A stretch of 64,000 nucleotides of DNA from Flavobacterium sp. MFBS3-15 (GTDB lineage: Bacteria; Bacteroidota; Bacteroidia; Flavobacteriales; Flavobacteriaceae): the NCBI RefSeq assembly GCF_026107645.2, contig NZ_JAPCHV010000004.1:62001-126000 (forward strand), written 5' to 3'. Position 1 is the first letter of the stretch, and every line of letters begins with the position of its first letter. Under the pieces are notes generated by a model. That model was not told where the DNA came from, searched no databases, and saw only the letters and a list, made by a program, of their open reading frames with translations. Made by a program: the position numbers and the translations under genes. This document shows, piece after piece, positions 8,187-16,917 of this stretch.

Positions 8187-8459
8187 TTACCCTAAAGTTT
8201 TTAAATAGTTGATGTATCCGGCAAGTACCGTATTGTCAATAGTGTAGCTGATGCTACGCCCGTCCTTTTCCGGAATAAGGAGTCCGGCATCTGTGAGCTG
8301 CTTAATATGATGGGAAACAGATGGTTGTGCAAGCCCCAAAAAATTGATGAGGCACGAGCACTGCATTCCGCTTCCCTGCTGTTTCACCTGTTCAAGGATT
8401 TTCAGTCGGTTGGGGTCGGCCAGCGCTTTCGATATGCGTTCAATATCTTTCGGATTCAT
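8187..8459 (-). CDS. ArsR/SmtB-family winged-helix repressor
   Basis: A 90-residue single-domain regulator. Residues 1-30 (IERISKALADPNRLKILEQV) form the first helices of the ArsR fold. FLGLAQPSVSHHIKQLTDAGLL is the recognition helix and turn. IPEKDGRSISYTI is the beta-wing. There is a CSC in GMQCSCLINFLGL but no ELCVC-type or other recognised metal box, so a metal-independent regulator is possible. The gene precedes the SDR oxidoreductase by 128 bp, and that spacer holds two palindromes of the size expected for an ArsR dimer. It most likely represses the SDR gene; the inducer is unknown. Confidence 0.92.
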   Translation of the reverse strand: MNPKDIERISKALADPNRLKILEQVKQQGSGMQCSCLINFLGLAQPSVSHHIKQLTDAGLLIPEKDGRSISYTIDNTVLAGYINYLKTLG

Positions 8460-8475
8460 AATGGATTGAAAAATG

Positions 8476-8483
8476 CAAATTTA
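8476..8483 (-). promoter_or_regulatory. -7 element upstream of arsR-type gene
   Basis: The minus strand reads TAAATTTG, a perfect TAnnTTTG match, 16 bp before the arsR ATG and inside the 44-bp gap to the cupin gene. The -33 region is not convincing. Confidence 0.4.
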
Positions 8484-8503
8484 TGGATTAAATCCTGAAA
8501 CAC

Positions 8504-9058
8504 CTAATCCTTTACATACCGTTCAAGCAGCTCAGCTTCTATACCGAGATATACCGCCCGTCGGTAAAATAGTTTTACCATCGGTGAAATAAGCCTGAAA
8601 AGGGGATTTGCCAAATGCGTGTCGCCCCAGTTGTGCATTACGGCAATCAGGTAAATGTTTTTAGGTATTTGATTTTTCGTTATGGTTTTTCCGTCATTTA
8701 CCAGCCCGAACATTGTTTTGAGGAAATTTTCAAAACCGGGTTGTCCGGGCCTGAGCATTACCCTGAAGACGATTTCATCGGTGCTGTCATTAAAGAAACG
8801 ATGTGGAATGGCTATGGGGACAAGTTTCCGCTCTCCGGGCCTAAGATGCACAATATCCTTTTGGTATTGCAGTCCGAGATTCCCTTTTAAGGCAAAGAAT
8901 TCTTCGGTAAATCGGGTATGATAATGCAGCGGGTTGCCACCGCCCGGCGAAAGGCTCACTTCGAGCAGCGAATATTCGCCGCCGGTATCCTCGGACGATT
9001 CGATTATTCGGGCATATTCACCGTTTACGGGATTGTAATATGTTTTTGGATTGGGCAT
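8504..9058 (-). CDS. Cupin-domain protein
   Basis: A 184-residue protein with one cupin beta-barrel. Motif 1 reads GGGNPLHYHTRFTEEFFALKGNLG, giving the HxH and Glu metal ligands, and motif 2 is GERKLVPIAIPHRFFND with the final His. I use ATG 9058 rather than the TTG one codon earlier. The C-terminal 80 residues are helical and hydrophobic, which fits cupin proteins of about 180 residues in Bacteroidota. Substrate and reaction are unknown. The start codon overlaps the stop of the upstream gene (TGATG), so translation is probably coupled. Confidence 0.85.
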   Translation of the reverse strand: MPNPKTYYNPVNGEYARIIESSEDTGGEYSLLEVSLSPGGGNPLHYHTRFTEEFFALKGNLGLQYQKDIVHLRPGERKLVPIAIPHRFFNDSTDEIVFRVMLRPGQPGFENFLKTMFGLVNDGKTITKNQIPKNIYLIAVMHNWGDTHLANPLFRLISPMVKLFYRRAVYLGIEAELLERYVKD

Positions 9059-9582
9059 CAATCACACGGGAAATAGCATTCAATGGATTTTAGCTTATCA
9101 TCCTTAAAGTAAAAACGCCATTCATAGTCCTCAGCGGTATCGGGGAGAAGGGTAATCATTTCCAGCAATTCGCCTTCTTCACCTTCTACATCCTCAATAT
9201 ATGCAGCCGCACCCGGATACGTCTTCATAAAACTTTTCAGGGTAGTGGTACGGTCGAACCAGTCATTTTTTATAGAGAAGTAAGTGTTGCGGTTTTTAGT
9301 GAAATCCACGCTCCTGAAATTCATGATGCCATTGTCAAGCTCGTATTTAGTGCCCTTATAATGCACCATTTTTACAGTTGCCTCTTCCTCGCGCCCGCAT
9401 ATCTCATCGTGTCGTGGTGCCGTAATACTATCAGCTTTTTTGTACCGCCTGTCAAATTCAGCTTTACTGATGGTCATCTTTATTTTGTCATTGATCATGG
9501 CTTCATCCCATGATAACGTTTCAATGTCCTGCGAAAAAACGGGTAAGGATAGCAAAATTGCAAGTAAAGTAAGGGCTTTCAT
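9058..9582 (-). CDS. Secreted protein of unknown function
   Basis: I do not recognise this 174-residue protein. ATG 9582 gives a clean signal peptide (MKALTLLAILLSLPVFSQ); upstream in-frame starts overlap the methyltransferase 3' end and lack one. The mature protein has one Cys in DEICGREEE and ends with SIECYFPCD, so two or three Cys could form a disulphide. A line of alternating strands (YEWRFYFKDDKLKSIE) suggests a small beta-sandwich, like other secreted Bacteroidota proteins. It is translationally coupled to the downstream cupin gene by TGATG. Confidence 0.65.
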   Translation of the reverse strand: MKALTLLAILLSLPVFSQDIETLSWDEAMINDKIKMTISKAEFDRRYKKADSITAPRHDEICGREEEATVKMVHYKGTKYELDNGIMNFRSVDFTKNRNTYFSIKNDWFDRTTTLKSFMKTYPGAAAYIEDVEGEEGELLEMITLLPDTAEDYEWRFYFKDDKLKSIECYFPCD

Positions 9583-9628
9583 TGGTGTCGTATTGGCTAT
9601 TAGTAAACGTCGAAAGATACGTAATATT

Positions 9629-10417
9629 TTAAAAACCCCTCTGTCTTTTGGCTTCAAAGATAAGTATGGCCGCAGCAACCGAAACATTCATCGAGTCAAT
9701 GGCACCCTGCATGGGAATAATGATGTTCTTTGTAGAGGCCGCCCGCCATTCGTCTGTCAGGCCGGTTGCTTCTGTACCCACGACTAAGGCCGATGCCTCC
9801 GTATAATCCTGGGTGTGGTATTGCGCCGAATCCTGCAGCGTAGCGCAGTAAATATTGATGTTTTTCGACTTCAGGAAAGCGATTACTTCTTCTGTAGTTC
9901 CGACGGCTATGTTGTTGGTAAACAGGCAGCCAACACTGCTGCGCACAATGTTGGGGTTGTACAGGTCGCTTTTAGGATTAGCAATGATTACGGCATCCAG
10001 GTTGGCGGCATCGGCAGTGCGAAGCATAGCGCCAATGTTGCCGGGTTTCTCAGTAGCCTCCATTACCAGTATCAGCGGATTATCGCCCGGTTCAAGGTCT
10101 TCAAGCCTCAGGCTCTTTGTTTTAGCTACGGCAATGATCCCTTCGGTCGTATCGCGGTAGGCAAGTTTTTGGTATACCTCCCGGCTTATTTCTATCAGTT
10201 CGGTTTGCCTGCCTGCAAGAGTTTTCACCTCATTTTCAGTAAGCATGCCTTCCATAAACAGCGCTGTTTCAATCTCATAGCCACCTTTTCGTGCCAGTTC
10301 TATCTCACGTTGCCCCTCGATCAGGAACGTGCCGCTCTGCCTCCGGGCCTTTGCTTTTTCCTGCAATTGCACGAGGTGTTTTATCAATGGATTTTGCGGA
10401 CTCGTAATCTGTTTCAA
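9629..10417 (-). CDS. TrmH/SpoU-family RNA 2'-O-methyltransferase
   Basis: The frame is open to a TTG at 10444, but that codon lies within a good -7 box, so I prefer the TTG at 10417 (reading MKQITSPQNPLIKHLVQL, 262 residues). The N-terminal part is the substrate-binding SpoU_sub_bind region. The C-terminal part is the knotted SPOUT domain: motif 1 NIGAMLRTADAANLDAV, motif 2 VVGTEATGLTDEW, motif 3 SMNVSVAAAILIFEA. It methylates a ribose 2'-OH of rRNA or tRNA with S-adenosylmethionine; the target nucleotide is unknown. Its end overlaps none of the genuine coding part of the next gene. Confidence 0.9.
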   Translation of the reverse strand: MKQITSPQNPLIKHLVQLQEKAKARRQSGTFLIEGQREIELARKGGYEIETALFMEGMLTENEVKTLAGRQTELIEISREVYQKLAYRDTTEGIIAVAKTKSLRLEDLEPGDNPLILVMEATEKPGNIGAMLRTADAANLDAVIIANPKSDLYNPNIVRSSVGCLFTNNIAVGTTEEVIAFLKSKNINIYCATLQDSAQYHTQDYTEASALVVGTEATGLTDEWRAASTKNIIIPMQGAIDSMNVSVAAAILIFEAKRQRGF

Positions 10418-10441
10418 AATTGTTTTTCTTGATGATTTTTG

Positions 10442-10449
10442 CAAAGTTA
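10442..10449 (-). promoter_or_regulatory. -7 element of the RNA methyltransferase gene
   Basis: The minus strand reads TAACTTTG, a perfect TAnnTTTG match. It contains the upstream TTG once considered as a start, which argues for translation from TTG 10417. No good -33 box was found. Confidence 0.45.
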
Positions 10450-10451
10450 CG

Positions 10452-10526
10452 ATATGATTTTCATACCCGCGCTATATGATTTTTTGGTACTCGCTACAGG
10501 AATTCAGGGGTGTTGTGATATGATTT
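10452..10526 (-). repeat. Three phased direct repeats ATATGATTT upstream of the methyltransferase
   Basis: ATATGATTT occurs at 10452-10460, 10474-10482 and 10518-10526. The spacing is 22 and 44 bp, both close to whole turns of the helix. They lie directly upstream of the -7 box on the minus strand. The rest of the 10450-10652 spacer holds no gene or terminator I can support. Confidence 0.4.
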
Positions 10527-10652
10527 CATGAACCTATCATCAGAAAACATTTTTTTGTCAATTTTCGGCAGATTAATAATGCAGGAAATTACTTAATATA
10601 TTTTTTCATTCCTAATCTGTTTTAAAATAGTACTGAAAAGTTTAGGGAAATA

Positions 10653-11567
10653 TCATTCTTCATCATAATACCCATTATAAGCTTTTTGAAATTCCGTAGT
10701 CTCCTGCTCATGTATGCCTTCAAAACCAATGTTGCCACTGTTTCTGAGCATCTGTCGGGCAATCTTTGCCGTAGGGCTGTCGGGATGCTTTTTTATAAAG
10801 CGGTTGTATTCTTCAACTATTTCAGGATAAAGGGTGTTGCCTTCGTGTTCATGGGTAGGTGTGTTGTCCTGCCCAAACAGGTAGCTCAATCGGTACATAC
10901 GGTAATTGGCAGATGCCCTTGCATATAGTTTGCTCCCCGGATATTTTAGCAGGAAATCCTCCCAGTTGATAACCCGTTGGGACAGTTCCTCCCAGGTTAT
11001 GGCAAGCCCTGCATCAGCGCTCCACAGGTCCGAGTCGTCAAAAGACTGCAGGGCAAGGAATCGCTTATAATCAGGTGTCACATAGTCGTTGAACATTTTC
11101 AGGTAATAGTCATGCTTCGCCCGTATTTCGCCCATGCCTTCACCAATGTGCCAAAACTCCAGGCCTGCCTTTTCCAGCAGGTCTTTTTTATGTTGGATGG
11201 AATCCTGCAATTTTATGGGGTCGCCATTGTTGTCGTAAAAGTGATTATGGAAGTCCTCCAGCAATTTGCCTTCGGCAACGTTCATGCGGCCGATTATTTC
11301 ATTGTTTTGTTTTTCGTATTCATCGTACAGCTTGTTGGCTTCCTCAGGTTTAAGCGACGAAAGCCGGGCCATTGTGTTTTCCTTCAGTCTTGAAAAATCA
11401 GCAACAAGCCCTTCCAGTTTAGAGGTTTTGCCTTTATCGGCGAAAACCTTTTCTACAACAGTCGTATCTGTAGCTTGTGTTGAAGTTTCTGTTGCAATAT
11501 CCTGTGGCGTTTCCTTTTTGCACGAAACCAAAACAATACCCAAAAGCAGCAATCCGAAATATTTCAT
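10653..11567 (-). CDS. Predicted lipoprotein, TPR-like helical
   Basis: A 304-residue protein with a lipoprotein signal peptide (MKYFGLLLLGIVLVSC, lipobox LVSC). The mature part is mostly helical and acidic. Its last third (INWEDFLLKYPGSKLYARA and VEEYNRFIKKHPDSPTAKIARQML) has the spacing of tetratricopeptide-like repeats. The function is unknown. Its ATG lies 12 bp after the DUF58 gene ends, so it is likely the last gene of the MoxR/DUF58 operon and may be an envelope partner of that system. A role in protein-protein contacts at the membrane is inference only. Confidence 0.75.
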   Translation of the reverse strand: MKYFGLLLLGIVLVSCKKETPQDIATETSTQATDTTVVEKVFADKGKTSKLEGLVADFSRLKENTMARLSSLKPEEANKLYDEYEKQNNEIIGRMNVAEGKLLEDFHNHFYDNNGDPIKLQDSIQHKKDLLEKAGLEFWHIGEGMGEIRAKHDYYLKMFNDYVTPDYKRFLALQSFDDSDLWSADAGLAITWEELSQRVINWEDFLLKYPGSKLYARASANYRMYRLSYLFGQDNTPTHEHEGNTLYPEIVEEYNRFIKKHPDSPTAKIARQMLRNSGNIGFEGIHEQETTEFQKAYNGYYDEE

Positions 11568-11579
11568 GAATAATGGTTT

Positions 11580-12911
11580 TTACAAAATACCCCTCGCTTT
11601 AATCTCAAGGTACTTGTTAATGCTCTCCACGGTCAGGTCTTCGGGCCTGGTGAGTACCGAATAGATGCCGTACTTCTTCAGCTCGTTCACGATCAGCCTT
11701 TTCTCGAATGCGAATTTCTCGGCAATCACCTGGTCGTATATCTCCTGTATGTCGCCGGCTTTTTTATTCATAAGTGCTTCCAGCTCTACGTTCTCAAAAA
11801 ATACCACTACGAGCAGGTGGCTTTTGGCAATGCCCTTCAGGTAAGGCAGCTGGCGCCTGAGGCCGTCCAGGGTTTCAAAGTTGGTATACAGCAATATCAG
11901 GCTGCGTTGGGTCACGTTCTTTTTAATGTCGGCATATAGCCTGCTGTAATCGCTTTCAAAAAAGTTGGTGTTCACGTTATACAGCGTTTCCATGATGCGC
12001 TGCATTTGCATCGAACGCCTGTCGGCGGCAACGCGGTTCTCTACTGTTTTAGAGAAGGAAAACATCCCTGCCTTGTCGCCTTTTTTCAGTATGATGTTGG
12101 CCAATACCAATGTCGAGTTGATGGCATAGTCCAGCAGGCTCAACCCGTTGAAGGGCATCTTCATCACGCGGCCTTTGTCTATGGCCATGTACACGTTTTG
12201 CGACCGTTCGTCCTGAAACTGGTTTACCATCAGCTGGTTCTTTTTGGCGGTGGCCTTCCAGTTGATGGTGCGCAGGTCGTCGCCGCCCACATATTCCTTT
12301 ATCTGCTCAAACTCCATGGTGTGGCCTATGCGGCGTATCTTTTTCAGGCCGTATTCAAAAAGCCGGTTCGAAAACGCCATCAGGTCATACTTGCGCAGCT
12401 GCATGTACGAAGGGTAGTTCGGCACCATCTGCCCTGTTTCAAATTTAAACCTGCGCGATACCAGCCGCAGGGGAGAGGACACGTATACGTTCAGGCTGCC
12501 AAAATGGTATTCGCCGCGCTCCGTCGGCCTTAGGAAATACTCAAAGCTGTCGCTTCCTCCCGGGCTTATGGTACGGTTTACGCTGAAATTGCGCATCTGG
12601 AACTGCACCGGTATCTCGTCGATGATTTTTAAGGCAGCGTGAAACGAGTAGCCGCTTTCCAGCCGAACCACCACCTGGTTCTCATCGCCGTTAGACAGCT
12701 TTTCGGCAAGAATCCTCGTCCCGTCAAAACGCTGGTTGGACGCAAAAAGCAGCAGGAAGTCGATTACGGTAAACCCGATGAATGCATATACCATCAGCCA
12801 CACGGCGGCATACAGTGCAGGAAACACAAAGGCCAGCACAAAGCAAACCATGATGCCCACAAGCACATAGAAGAAAAGGTTGTTTAGGTATATGCGGTTA
12901 AGCCACTTCAT
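11580..12911 (-). CDS. DUF58-domain membrane protein
   Basis: A 443-residue protein. Two N-terminal membrane helices (about residues 10-32 and 33-53) are followed by a beta-rich segment, then the DUF58 signature GGDDLRTINWKATAKKNQLMV. The C-terminal half folds like a von Willebrand A domain: MAIDKGRVM takes the place of the usual DxSxSM metal site and so looks degenerate. DUF58 proteins pair with MoxR AAA+ ATPases and are thought to act with them as chaperones for envelope complexes. The start codon overlaps the moxR stop by one base (TAATG), so translation is coupled. Confidence 0.93.
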   Translation of the reverse strand: MKWLNRIYLNNLFFYVLVGIMVCFVLAFVFPALYAAVWLMVYAFIGFTVIDFLLLFASNQRFDGTRILAEKLSNGDENQVVVRLESGYSFHAALKIIDEIPVQFQMRNFSVNRTISPGGSDSFEYFLRPTERGEYHFGSLNVYVSSPLRLVSRRFKFETGQMVPNYPSYMQLRKYDLMAFSNRLFEYGLKKIRRIGHTMEFEQIKEYVGGDDLRTINWKATAKKNQLMVNQFQDERSQNVYMAIDKGRVMKMPFNGLSLLDYAINSTLVLANIILKKGDKAGMFSFSKTVENRVAADRRSMQMQRIMETLYNVNTNFFESDYSRLYADIKKNVTQRSLILLYTNFETLDGLRRQLPYLKGIAKSHLLVVVFFENVELEALMNKKAGDIQEIYDQVIAEKFAFEKRLIVNELKKYGIYSVLTRPEDLTVESINKYLEIKARGIL

Positions 12912-13972
12912 TAACGCGGTATTTCTACGGTATCTATAATCTGTTTGATAATCTGTTCGCTGGTAAGGCCTTCCATTTCACGCTCGGGCGCTACCATGAT
13001 CCTGTGGCGCAGTACCGGTATGGCCGAATCCTTAATGTCTTCCGGTGTTACAAAATCCCTGCCCCTCAGTGCTGCAAAGCCCTTGGCGGCATTTAGTATC
13101 GCTATGGATGCCCTCGGCGAAGCCCCCAGGTAGAGGAACGCATTTTCGCGGGTATTGGTCACGATCTTGGCAATGTATTCTATCAGTTGCGGCTCGATCA
13201 CGATATGCTTTACAACGCCCTGGTATTTCAGGATGTCAGCCTGCGATAGTATCTTTTTTATGTTCTCCAGCTTTTCCCTGTCGTGCAGGGCATTTTCGCG
13301 CTGCAGTATGGCAACTTCCTCATCGAGTTTGGGATAATCGATGGCAATCTTGAACAGGAAACGGTCCAGCTGCGCTTCGGGCAGGCGGTAGGTGCCTTCC
13401 TGCTCGATTGGGTTTTGCGTAGCGATTACAAGAAATGGTGCTTCCATCGGGTAGGTAGTGCCCTCAATGGTTATCTGGCGTTCTTCCATAACCTCAAATA
13501 AGGCAGCCTGTGTTTTGGCAGGTGCACGGTTGATCTCATCAATCAATACGAAGTTGGAAAATATAGGCCCCTTCTTGAAATTGAACTTGGATGACGCCAT
13601 GTCGAATACCGATGTACCCAGTATGTCCGACGGCATGAGGTCCGGTGTGAACTGGATTCGGCTAAAGTCAAGCGTCAGGGTTTTGGCAAGCAGCTTGGCC
13701 GTAATGGTCTTGGCCACGCCCGGCACGCCTTCAAGCAGCACATGCCCGTTAGACAGTATGGCAACCAAAAGCTGGTCGATCATTTTCTGCTGGCCAACGA
13801 TTACCGAACTTATTTCCGACTTAACTGCCTCGATGCTCTGCTGCAGGCCCGAAAGGTCGATCCTTGAGGTAAAATTGATGTTGTCGGTTTCAGGGGTACT
13901 GCCGGCAGCATCGTTTGCCTGCGCACCCTTATCCAGGTTGATCCCCTCTGGGCTGTTGAATTCTTCTGTCAT
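12911..13972 (-). CDS. MoxR-family AAA+ ATPase
   Basis: A 353-residue ATPase of the MoxR branch (AAA_3 plus lid). It has a disordered N terminus of about 40 residues, Walker A GVPGVAKT at 82-89, Walker B LIDEINR near residue 150, sensor 1 ATQNPIEQEGTYRLPEAQLDRF, and the arginine finger region DRFLFKI. The C-terminal lid contains GASPRASIAILNAAKGFA. MoxR proteins use ATP to mature or insert metal centres or membrane complexes; the client is unknown. It overlaps the DUF4350 gene start-stop by four bases (ATGA) upstream and the DUF58 gene by one base downstream. Confidence 0.96.
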   Translation of the reverse strand: MTEEFNSPEGINLDKGAQANDAAGSTPETDNINFTSRIDLSGLQQSIEAVKSEISSVIVGQQKMIDQLLVAILSNGHVLLEGVPGVAKTITAKLLAKTLTLDFSRIQFTPDLMPSDILGTSVFDMASSKFNFKKGPIFSNFVLIDEINRAPAKTQAALFEVMEERQITIEGTTYPMEAPFLVIATQNPIEQEGTYRLPEAQLDRFLFKIAIDYPKLDEEVAILQRENALHDREKLENIKKILSQADILKYQGVVKHIVIEPQLIEYIAKIVTNTRENAFLYLGASPRASIAILNAAKGFAALRGRDFVTPEDIKDSAIPVLRHRIMVAPEREMEGLTSEQIIKQIIDTVEIPR

Positions 13973-15144
13973 AACCTTAATTTTTCAATTGCTTTGTTGA
14001 TTTCTATAACGTCAGCTTCGGTACTCTGAAACTGGTGCCTGTGTTTTTTTATCAGCCCTACCGCTTTCTGGATATCTTCGTACGATTTGCCCGACTTCAG
14101 GTGCAGCTTTTCGACAAAGGCCTCATCCAGGGCATAGGTGTCTATCAGGTATTCGGTCCGTACAAACTCAAGGAAGTAGATGATTTTCTTTTCGATGATC
14201 GTATGGTGGTCGCCCTCCTGGTAATAGAGGTTGCCGATGGTTTTGGTAAAGTCGAGCGTGGTATTGCGCACCGGCTTTATCTCCGGGATGATGCGCTGCC
14301 TCCTTTGCGCATTGAAAAGGATGAAGATGATGATCCCGACGATGCCCAGCCACATGGCCGAATACAAGGCAGGCTGGCTTTCTATGAACCGCAGCTTGCT
14401 GGTAGAAAGGTTGCGTAAACCCGAATGCCAGTAAATGTTGCCTTTAGGGATGTACGACAGTACCTTTTCGGCATAGTGGTGGCGGCTGCCTTTCAACAGG
14501 TAATAATTGCTGAAGGCCGCAGGCTGCGTGTGCAGCAGGAACTGGCCATCGCCAAAGCCCACGCGTATAAAGTTGGGCTTTTCGCCCTTTGGCGTATTTT
14601 GGTAGCCCAATACCGTTGCCCCCGATTTTTCTATGGAATCAAAAGCAGTGTAGCCGGCCCCCTTCGCATACCAGTACTTTCCGGAATCTTTTTTCAGGCG
14701 GAAGCTTATGGAATCGGCAGGGAAATAATCGCCGCTAAGCCTGAGGTTGAGCGTGTCGAGCAGCACTGGCGGAAAATCTTTCATACTTAACACCACCGTA
14801 TTGCCGTGTTCTGCAAAATACAGCAGTTCCATGGCCGAAGCTTCGTCAAGCGTGTTGTGGTCCTTTATGTCCAGATACGTGCCTTTTGTGGTGTAGGTAT
14901 GTTTGTCGTAGTCGAACTTATCATCGAAAAACTCATAAGGAGTTACCGAAAATTTCTTTATTTCCTGTTGTTTAAACAGTTTAGGCGCTTCGTTATCCAG
15001 CACATACAGCCCCAGGGGCATCTTGTGCCGCGGCTCATAGGTAGGCGACCAGTTGACCTCTTTGGGCATCATGGCCGCAATGACTGCTACAAGCCCTATA
15101 ACAAATACACCGAATACGATAAAGATTGTGGTTTGCCTGCTCAT
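13969..15144 (-). CDS. DUF4350-domain membrane protein
   Basis: A 391-residue protein with an N-terminal membrane helix (residues 5-25). A large periplasmic part starts WSPTYEPRHKMPLGLYVLDNE and is typical of DUF4350. A second helix (about 268-285, AMWLGIVGIIIFILFNAQRR) is followed by a basic cytoplasmic C-terminal domain of about 100 residues. It is the usual companion of MoxR, DUF58 and DUF4129 proteins. The family has no known reaction. Its stop overlaps the moxR ATG by four bases, and its start lies 1 bp after the DUF4129 stop. Confidence 0.88.
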   Translation of the reverse strand: MSRQTTIFIVFGVFVIGLVAVIAAMMPKEVNWSPTYEPRHKMPLGLYVLDNEAPKLFKQQEIKKFSVTPYEFFDDKFDYDKHTYTTKGTYLDIKDHNTLDEASAMELLYFAEHGNTVVLSMKDFPPVLLDTLNLRLSGDYFPADSISFRLKKDSGKYWYAKGAGYTAFDSIEKSGATVLGYQNTPKGEKPNFIRVGFGDGQFLLHTQPAAFSNYYLLKGSRHHYAEKVLSYIPKGNIYWHSGLRNLSTSKLRFIESQPALYSAMWLGIVGIIIFILFNAQRRQRIIPEIKPVRNTTLDFTKTIGNLYYQEGDHHTIIEKKIIYFLEFVRTEYLIDTYALDEAFVEKLHLKSGKSYEDIQKAVGLIKKHRHQFQSTEADVIEINKAIEKLRL

Positions 15145-15145
15145 C

Positions 15146-15907
15146 TTATAACGTATTTAATGTTTTACGGAATGCCCTCTCTGCTTTATCATAGGCGGCC
15201 CTGTCAATGGGGAACTCGCCATACCAGCTGTGGTCGTACACATACGAAAGGTATTCAAAATCTTTTCTCAGGCCATTGTCGCGTATCTCATACAGGTAGT
15301 CACTGTTGGTCTTGTCGCGGTGCAGCCGTATCACTTCACGATCGGCCAGTTTCTTCAGCAGCCACAGGTAGTAGTAGCGTACCGCCAGCCTGTAGTTGCC
15401 GGCATGGCTTGCTTCGGCCACAAGTTTGACCAGGTCCATGCCGTGGATGTTTTCCTCATCGGCATCCTGCACATTGATTTTTTTGCGCGCTTTGCCAAAT
15501 ATCCAGTATCCCTGCTTGTTAAGCAGGGCGCGCGAAATGAAATATACCGCTATGCCAATAAGGACAAATGCGAGTATCTTCAGCGTCAGCGACCAGCCTT
15601 TGCCCTTTCCGCTTTCTTCCTCACCGAAAAAGATGCTGCGCAACACTTCGCCCAGCCATTCCTTAAAGCGGTCCCAGGCTGTTTTCTTTGCAGGCTTTTT
15701 GGGCTCGTAATTAAAATCCGATCCCGAATAGCTGTCCTTAAAGCCTTCTTCAAAACTGCGTTGTGCATAGGGGAGGTCCGCTTCGGGCTGTGCCTGGGCC
15801 TCTTTAAATGCCACACTGTCCTGAACCGTAGTCGGGCAGGCTGCAAGCGGGATAAGCAGCAATAGTATGCAAAGCAGGAATCTGTTCAATGTAATTAGGT
15901 TTCGCAT
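15146..15907 (-). CDS. DUF4129-domain membrane protein
   Basis: A 253-residue protein with a signal peptide/lipobox-like N terminus (LLLLIPLAACPTT), a charged linker, one membrane helix near residue 115 (LKILAFVLIGIAVYFISRAL) and the C-terminal DUF4129 domain (AGNYRLAVRYYYLWLLKKL). DUF4129 is often fused to transglutaminase-like proteins, but here it stands alone. No catalytic residues are evident. The gene is coupled to spoIIM by a one-base overlap (TGATG). Confidence 0.85.
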   Translation of the reverse strand: MRNLITLNRFLLCILLLLIPLAACPTTVQDSVAFKEAQAQPEADLPYAQRSFEEGFKDSYSGSDFNYEPKKPAKKTAWDRFKEWLGEVLRSIFFGEEESGKGKGWSLTLKILAFVLIGIAVYFISRALLNKQGYWIFGKARKKINVQDADEENIHGMDLVKLVAEASHAGNYRLAVRYYYLWLLKKLADREVIRLHRDKTNSDYLYEIRDNGLRKDFEYLSYVYDHSWYGEFPIDRAAYDKAERAFRKTLNTL

Positions 15908-16896
15908 CAGGCTTCTTCGTGGGGCGCCGGTTGCAGGCTGTTTATTTTTCGGTTGACTTTATAAGGGTATACCAGGTAGTAGTAGGATATTGCAATGAGC
16001 GTGATGAGTATTATGGCGATGTTCAGTACCATGGGCATCTCTTTCGAATAGCGCGTTACAAAGCCTTCCAGCAGCCCCGCGCCAATGGTGAACGGCATGG
16101 TGCTGACCACAATCTTGAGCGAATCCCTGAAGCTGAGCTTGAGCGACTCAATCCTCGACCTCGTTTTCGGGAACAGTATGCCCGCGCCCAGTATTAGGCC
16201 CGCCGCGGCTTCGATCACCATGGCGAAAATTTCCATCGAGCCATGTATCCATATCCCGCGCACGCTGGCCCAAAATACCCCGCGCTCGTAAAAGAAATAC
16301 TGGAACGAACCCAGCATTACGCTGTTCTGGAACAGGAATAAGGCCGTACCGATGCCCCCGGTAATCCCGGTAATGAAGAGGATGAGCCCCACTTTAAGGT
16401 TGTTGAAGGTGATGCCAAACGCCATACCCCAGTTGCCGCCGCCTTTATACACGGCTACAGGGTCGCCGTTCTCGATGTTCTGTATGGTGCGGTTCACATA
16501 GTCGTCGCCCATGATGAGCCTTGCAAACGAATCGTCGTGCGCTGCCGATATGGCCCCGATGGCTGTAAAGGCGATGAAAAGCAGGAATGCATACAGCACA
16601 TACCGCCTGTTGCGGTATACTATAAGCGGTACTTCGGTGGTAAAAAAGTATACCAGGCGGTTGGTTTCCTCGCGCTTGGTCTTGTATATCTTCTGGTAGG
16701 TTATGGAAGCAAGGTGGTTGAGGTATACAACTGTCTTGCTTTTAGGGTAATAGGTGCGTGCGTAGGCAAGGTCGTTCACCAAATGGATGTACAGGCTTGC
16801 CAGGTCGTCAGGATTTTTTTTAGATTTACCAAAAATAGCCTGCTCAAATTCAAGCCATTTTTCTTTATTTTGTTTTATAAAGGCGACCTCTCTCAT
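15907..16896 (-). CDS. Stage II sporulation protein M-like integral membrane protein
   Basis: A 329-residue protein. About 95 cytoplasmic residues (MREVAFIKQNKEKWLEFEQA) are followed by five or six membrane helices. The SpoIIM family signature is visible in NNLKVGLILFITGITGGIGTAL and WIHGSMEIFAMVIEAAAGLILG. In Bacillus SpoIIM belongs to the engulfment complex; in non-spore-forming Bacteroidota the family occurs in the RDD/MoxR/DUF58 cluster and its role is unknown. It is the first gene of the minus-strand operon and starts 21 bp from the divergent RDD gene. Confidence 0.9.
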   Translation of the reverse strand: MREVAFIKQNKEKWLEFEQAIFGKSKKNPDDLASLYIHLVNDLAYARTYYPKSKTVVYLNHLASITYQKIYKTKREETNRLVYFFTTEVPLIVYRNRRYVLYAFLLFIAFTAIGAISAAHDDSFARLIMGDDYVNRTIQNIENGDPVAVYKGGGNWGMAFGITFNNLKVGLILFITGITGGIGTALFLFQNSVMLGSFQYFFYERGVFWASVRGIWIHGSMEIFAMVIEAAAGLILGAGILFPKTRSRIESLKLSFRDSLKIVVSTMPFTIGAGLLEGFVTRYSKEMPMVLNIAIILITLIAISYYYLVYPYKVNRKINSLQPAPHEEA

Positions 16897-16917
16897 AAGA
16901 ATGCTAAAATATAAAAT

